The notes beneath the pieces are model-generated. The model was given only the letters and a program-made list of their open reading frames with translations. It made no database searches and was not told the origin of the DNA. Source: Nitrospirota bacterium (GTDB lineage Bacteria; Nitrospirota; Nitrospiria; Nitrospirales; Nitrospiraceae). From it: a DNA stretch of 17,978 nucleotides. Each line of letters begins with the position of its first letter. Position 1 is the first letter of the stretch. This document shows positions 15,828 to 17,978 of the stretch, piece by piece. The stretch spans positions 1 to 17,978 of the forward strand of contig JACRQB010000147.1 of the NCBI GenBank assembly GCA_016222925.1, read 5' to 3'. The position numbers were made by a program, and so were the translations under genes.

Positions 15828-16427
15828 TCAGCGCTCACCGGGGTCCCTCAGCTTTTCTTTCATCGTCCGCAACACCTGAAACGGGTTTCCCGTCTGCTCT
15901 TCACTACAACGACACGGACCTTCATTCAAATCTTTCCCACAACGAGGACAGAGGCCGAGACATTCGTCGGAACACAGCGGGTGCATCGGCGAGGCAAGAA
16001 TCAATTGTTCCCGCAACATCGGCGCCAGCTCCAGATGATCGCCCACATAGTAATACAGATCATCATTCTGCTCTTCAGGCTCGGCCTCAAGCGCCGGCGT
16101 CTCTTTTCTATGCCGTGAATCGGTTCGCTTTGCGGCAGCCGCCGTCGTCTTCGTTTTCACTTCACGTTCATAGGCCACATGGAGGGAAAAGGCCATCGAC
16201 TCGTCAAAATCCTTGAGGCAGCGCACACATTGACGGATCGCCGTTCCTTCCACCACTCCAGTCACGCAGATCGTGCGATCAACCGCGCGAAGATCAAGTC
16301 CGATCGCCAAGGGCCCTCGAATGCACACATCCGCATCCGTCAGTGCCAACTCTTCGCCCGTCAAATCTCCCGACAACGAGAGCCCCTCTGCCGTGATGTC
16401 TGCGATTTTCGGTATCAACACATCCAT
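15828..16427 (-). CDS. DUF177/YceD family protein
   Basis: A 199-residue member of the YceD (DUF177) family, needed in other bacteria for normal 23S rRNA levels and nearly always found beside rpmF, as here. CVRCLKDF in the middle and a C-terminal cysteine cluster (CSDECLGLCPRCGKDLNEG then PCRC) suggest a zinc site. A charged linker of Lys/Thr/Glu residues sits between them. The start at 16427 (MDVLIPK) is preferred because GAGGGTG stands about six bases before it; the frame is open to 16484. The exact molecular role is not established. Confidence 0.88.
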   Translation of the reverse strand: MDVLIPKIADITAEGLSLSGDLTGEELALTDADVCIRGPLAIGLDLRAVDRTICVTGVVEGTAIRQCVRCLKDFDESMAFSLHVAYEREVKTKTTAAAAKRTDSRHRKETPALEAEPEEQNDDLYYYVGDHLELAPMLREQLILASPMHPLCSDECLGLCPRCGKDLNEGPCRCSEEQTGNPFQVLRTMKEKLRDPGER

Positions 16428-16489
16428 GGTCACCCTCGACAGCGTGCCGCTGCCCCATCCCGATGCATCGAAATCGCCTCTCACGTTCG

Positions 16490-16738
16490 TTATCGCTCCT
16501 CGGCAAAGCTAATAATAGCGATATGCCGAGCCCGCTTGACAGCCACCGTCAGTTCACGCTGATGACGCATGCAATTCCCGGAAATACGGCGTGGAACAAT
16601 GCGTCCGCGCTCCGATAAAAAATTTCTAAGCAGACCGGCGTCCTTGAAATCAATCGGCGCCTTTTCCAAACAAAATCTGCAGGGACGCCTTCGCTGAAAC
16701 AATCGCCCCCCGCCACGCTCGTTTTCACCTCGATCCAT
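16490..16738 (-). CDS. rpsR: 30S ribosomal protein S18
   Basis: An 82-residue small-subunit protein that forms a dimer with S6 on the platform of the 30S. The core RIVPRRISGNCMRHQRELTVAVKRARHIA is preserved (split here: RIVPRRISGNC at about 46-56, then MRHQREL). C20, C23, C56 and H59 suggest a zinc-binding form. GAGGAGG sits five bases before ATG. Its partner S6, encoded upstream in this operon, appears truncated. Confidence 0.97.
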   Translation of the reverse strand: MDRGENERGGGRLFQRRRPCRFCLEKAPIDFKDAGLLRNFLSERGRIVPRRISGNCMRHQRELTVAVKRARHIAIISFAEER

Positions 16739-16762
16739 TACTGCCTCCTCATGCTCCCGCCA

Positions 16763-17134
16763 TTAACCTTCTTCACCCATTTCATAGCCAGGCTCGTCGT
16801 GCACTGGAGATTCGACACTGGAACCACTTTCTTGGCGCTTGGGCATGAACGTCACAGTCTGTGCAACCACCTCGTGCTTGCTGCGCTTTTGCCCATCTTC
16901 AGTTTCCCATCGGCGTTGCTGCAGCCGACCTTCGACGATTGCCCCGTTGCCTTTGCTGAGATACTGCCCACAATGTTCCGCCTGCTTGCCGAATACGACG
17001 ATATCAACAAAACACACTTCTTCCTTCAAGTCATCACCCTGCTTAAACCGACGGCTCACCGCCAAGCCAAAACTCGCCACCGGTGTCCCGCTCGGCGTAT
17101 ACCGAAGCTCAGGATTCCTGGTGAGGTTTCCCAT
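16763..17134 (-). CDS. ssb: Single-stranded DNA-binding protein, 5' end lost
   Basis: A 123-residue frame beginning MGNLTRNPELRYTPSG. Normal SSB begins about eight residues earlier with the strand reading roughly (N)KVILIGNLT; that strand is missing here. The ATG is created by the junction with rpsF (AATGGGAAC) and has no ribosome-binding site, so it is probably not the native start. The OB fold is otherwise normal (VASFGLAVSRRF, CFVDIVVFGKQAE, GAIVEGRLQQRRW). The C-terminus is acidic (GYEMGEEG) but lacks the usual DDDIPF-type tip. Expression could only come by re-initiation inside truncated rpsF. The function of this copy is doubtful. Confidence 0.85.
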   Translation of the reverse strand: MGNLTRNPELRYTPSGTPVASFGLAVSRRFKQGDDLKEEVCFVDIVVFGKQAEHCGQYLSKGNGAIVEGRLQQRRWETEDGQKRSKHEVVAQTVTFMPKRQESGSSVESPVHDEPGYEMGEEG

Positions 17135-17330
17135 TAAAGTAGAAATAGGCGTAGGTCCCCTTCCGCTCGCGACGCACTTCGTAAGCGAGTTTTTTCTTTC
17201 CTAAATTCTCGGCTTTGATGAATTGTGCGCCGGTCTTGTCGGCGACGCTTTTCATCTTGTCGATGAGCGTCTTCGTTTCCTCGTCGGAGACAGACGGACG
17301 AATAATAAAGAGAGACTCGTAGAGCTCCAT
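17109..17330 (-). CDS. rpsF: 30S ribosomal protein S6, C-terminally truncated
   Basis: The first 67 residues (MELYESLFIIRPSVSDEETK... to GTYAYFYFNG) are a good S6, the partner of S18. Then six residues (KPHQES), read out of frame from ssb, precede a stop, giving 73 residues where S6 proteins are usually about 95 or more. The last helix and strand of the fold are lost. AGGAGGA stands seven bases before the ATG. It is the first gene of the operon and overlaps the ssb frame by 26 nt. The junction lies at GGG (17130-17132). Confidence 0.88.
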   Translation of the reverse strand: MELYESLFIIRPSVSDEETKTLIDKMKSVADKTGAQFIKAENLGKKKLAYEVRRERKGTYAYFYFNGKPHQES

Positions 17331-17404
17331 GCAGCAATCCTCCTGGACAAAGGCCCCCGAACCAGCCGGGAGCGAGGTGTAGGGCGCCTATTTGGCGCAA
17401 AGAA
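17331..17404 (-). promoter_or_regulatory. rpsF leader with two hairpins, possible S6/S18 control site
   Basis: The predicted leader holds two stem-loops: GCGCC/GGCGC around AAATA (17384-17398), and a seven-pair stem GCUCCCG/CGGGGGC around GCUGGUU (17353-17373), just upstream of the ribosome-binding site. In several phyla rpsF leaders bind the S6-S18 dimer through a structured element. Whether this is such a site is inference from position only. Confidence 0.35.
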
Positions 17405-17410
17405 CGGTGG

Positions 17411-17440
17411 ACCCTAGCACAGGGGAGAAACGACTGTCAA
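17411..17440 (-). promoter_or_regulatory. Promoter of the rpsF-fab operon
   Basis: On the minus strand, TTGACA (17435-17440), an 18-nt spacer ending in TGC, and TAGGGT (17411-17416) form an extended -10 promoter. Transcription would start near 17404, about 75 nt before the rpsF ATG. No other strong promoter was seen inside the operon, so this may drive the whole run down to rnc. Confidence 0.6.
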
Positions 17441-17580
17441 ACAGCGTAGCCCTGGCATCGATCATATTCATGCGCTCACCTACGTCAACAGATTTGCGCC
17501 TGGCAACAGCTTTGCTCATCGCTCCGATTCCGCTCTTCCAAACTAATCCCCGGTGGCACCAAATCCCGCCTCATGCACTC

Positions 17581-17802
17581 CAAGACGTCGATGTCACGGC
17601 CCCCTACGATGCCACGCTGTTCCCTGAGGTCTATCGCCGCTGCTGTCATCTGCTCTCACCGAACCAGCCCTACGTCGTCCGTGGGAAAATGGAAGAGAGC
17701 TTCGGTGTCGCCACACTGACCGTGCTGGATCTCCACCTGCTCGAATCAACGATGGACGGCGACCGTAGTAGGCTAGCCAGGCATGAATACGTTGGCGAGT
17801 GA
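17581..17802 (+). pseudogene. Fragment of a DNA polymerase III alpha (DnaE-like) C-terminus
   Basis: The frame reads DVTAPYDATLFPEVYRR and then PYVVRGKMEESFGVATLTV. This resembles the OB-fold region near the C-terminus of DnaE-type polymerases, in which a '(D)ATLFPxVYRR' strand is followed by 'PYxVxGxVEExFG'. Nothing recognisable of the polymerase precedes it: the open frame upstream (from 17392) crosses the rpsF promoter and shows no family. It therefore looks like a relic left by deletion or rearrangement. It ends at 17802 without a recognisable terminator. Confidence 0.5.
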
Positions 17803-17891
17803 TAGCACCACCCCAACTTCATGAGCTGGAAAACTGCGTTCGAGCATGGGCTCTGTGCTCTATCAATCCGGTTATGTATCCATCCAGCTGC

Positions 17892-17920
17892 TGAGCCGAT
17901 TTCAATCTTTAATCGGCTCA
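17892..17920. repeat. Inverted repeat 1 (10-bp arms), putative operator
   Basis: TGAGCCGATT (17892-17901), nine bases, then AATCGGCTCA (17911-17920). It shares its arm sequence with the second inverted repeat 14 bases downstream, so four copies of one element lie in 76 bp. There is no T-run, so it is not a terminator. Confidence 0.8.
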
Positions 17921-17930
17921 CATTTAATGC

Positions 17931-17958
17931 TTTTCATGAGCCGATTAATTGATATAAT
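17931..17958 (+). promoter_or_regulatory. Promoter overlapped by inverted repeat 2
   Basis: TTTTCA (17931-17936), a 16-nt spacer and a perfect TATAAT (17953-17958). The -10 overlaps the right arm of repeat 2 and the spacer holds its left arm, so a protein bound to the repeat would block RNA polymerase. Transcription would begin at about 17965, on the ATG itself. Confidence 0.55.
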
Positions 17959-17967
17959 CGGCTCATG
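17935..17967. repeat. Inverted repeat 2 (13-bp arms), putative operator
   Basis: CATGAGCCGATTA (17935-17947), seven bases, then TAATCGGCTCATG (17955-17967), a perfect 13-bp inverted repeat. It covers the -10 and the start codon of the next gene. It is the stronger of two sites with the same half-site, as expected for cooperative binding of an autoregulator. Confidence 0.85.
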
Positions 17968-17978
17968 CCGTACAATTG
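17965..17978 (+). CDS. Start of an edge gene, possibly Fic family (partial)
   Basis: ATG CCG TAC AAT TG. gives M-P-Y-N followed by a codon starting TG (Trp, Cys or stop). With no room for a ribosome-binding site after the predicted transcription start, it would be leaderless. A start of the form M-x-Y-x-W occurs in Fic proteins with an N-terminal DUF4172 domain, and operator-rich upstream regions suit such genes, but four codons cannot prove this. Confidence 0.3.

Noticed and set aside
17826..17862. GAGCA...TGCTC hairpin after the DnaE relic
   Set aside because: It is a five-pair stem with a long loop and no T-run; not convincing as a terminator.

Overview
The window looks like chromosomal DNA of an autotrophic bacterium, most likely a Nitrospira-type member of Nitrospirota. 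The basis is a multi-subunit 2-oxoacid:ferredoxin oxidoreductase of the kind used in the reductive TCA cycle, placed beside one-carbon folate genes and a large fatty-acid/ribosomal operon. The genus is inferred from gene content and protein style; no database search was possible.

Layout. (1) Bases 1-2037, minus strand: beta, gamma and delta (ferredoxin) subunits of the oxidoreductase, then the first codons of a further gene, all read from a good promoter at 2172-2201. (2) 2475-4576, plus strand: a stand-alone methylenetetrahydrofolate-reductase C-terminal (MetV-like) domain, queF, apaH and a DUF309 gene, tightly packed. (3) 4573-7119, minus strand: folD-metF-panB, which make 5,10-methylene-THF and consume it for methyl-THF and pantothenate. 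(4) 7299-8752, plus strand: an exported beta-propeller protein and a cysteine-rich cytoplasmic protein, translationally coupled, read from a promoter back to back with that of folD. (5) 8812-17330, minus strand: rpsF-ssb-rpsR-yceD-rpmF-plsX-fabH-fabD-fabG-acpP-fabF-rnc followed by a cyclophilin gene. It joins small ribosomal-subunit genes, L32, phospholipid/fatty-acid synthesis and RNase III in one run. (6) 17331-17978: the leader and promoter of that operon, a decayed DnaE-like fragment, and at the very edge two inverted repeats overlapping a promoter in front of a gene that begins MPYN.

The most unusual feature is a pair of internal deletions inside the ribosomal/fatty-acid operon. The cyclophilin gene lacks its central part, including the segment that normally carries the catalytic arginine, and changes frame at a CCGG. 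The rpsF gene is cut after Gly67 and runs out of frame straight into codon ~9 of ssb at a GGG, so S6 loses its C-terminus and SSB its first beta strand. Both junctions are compatible with short-homology deletion, or with an assembly collapse. Other points of note are the separation of the MTHFR C-terminal domain from metF, three operon promoters with the same TTGAC(A/T)-N18-extended -10 layout, and the operator pair at the right edge, which may belong to a Fic-type gene. No rRNA, tRNA, CRISPR array or insertion sequence was seen.
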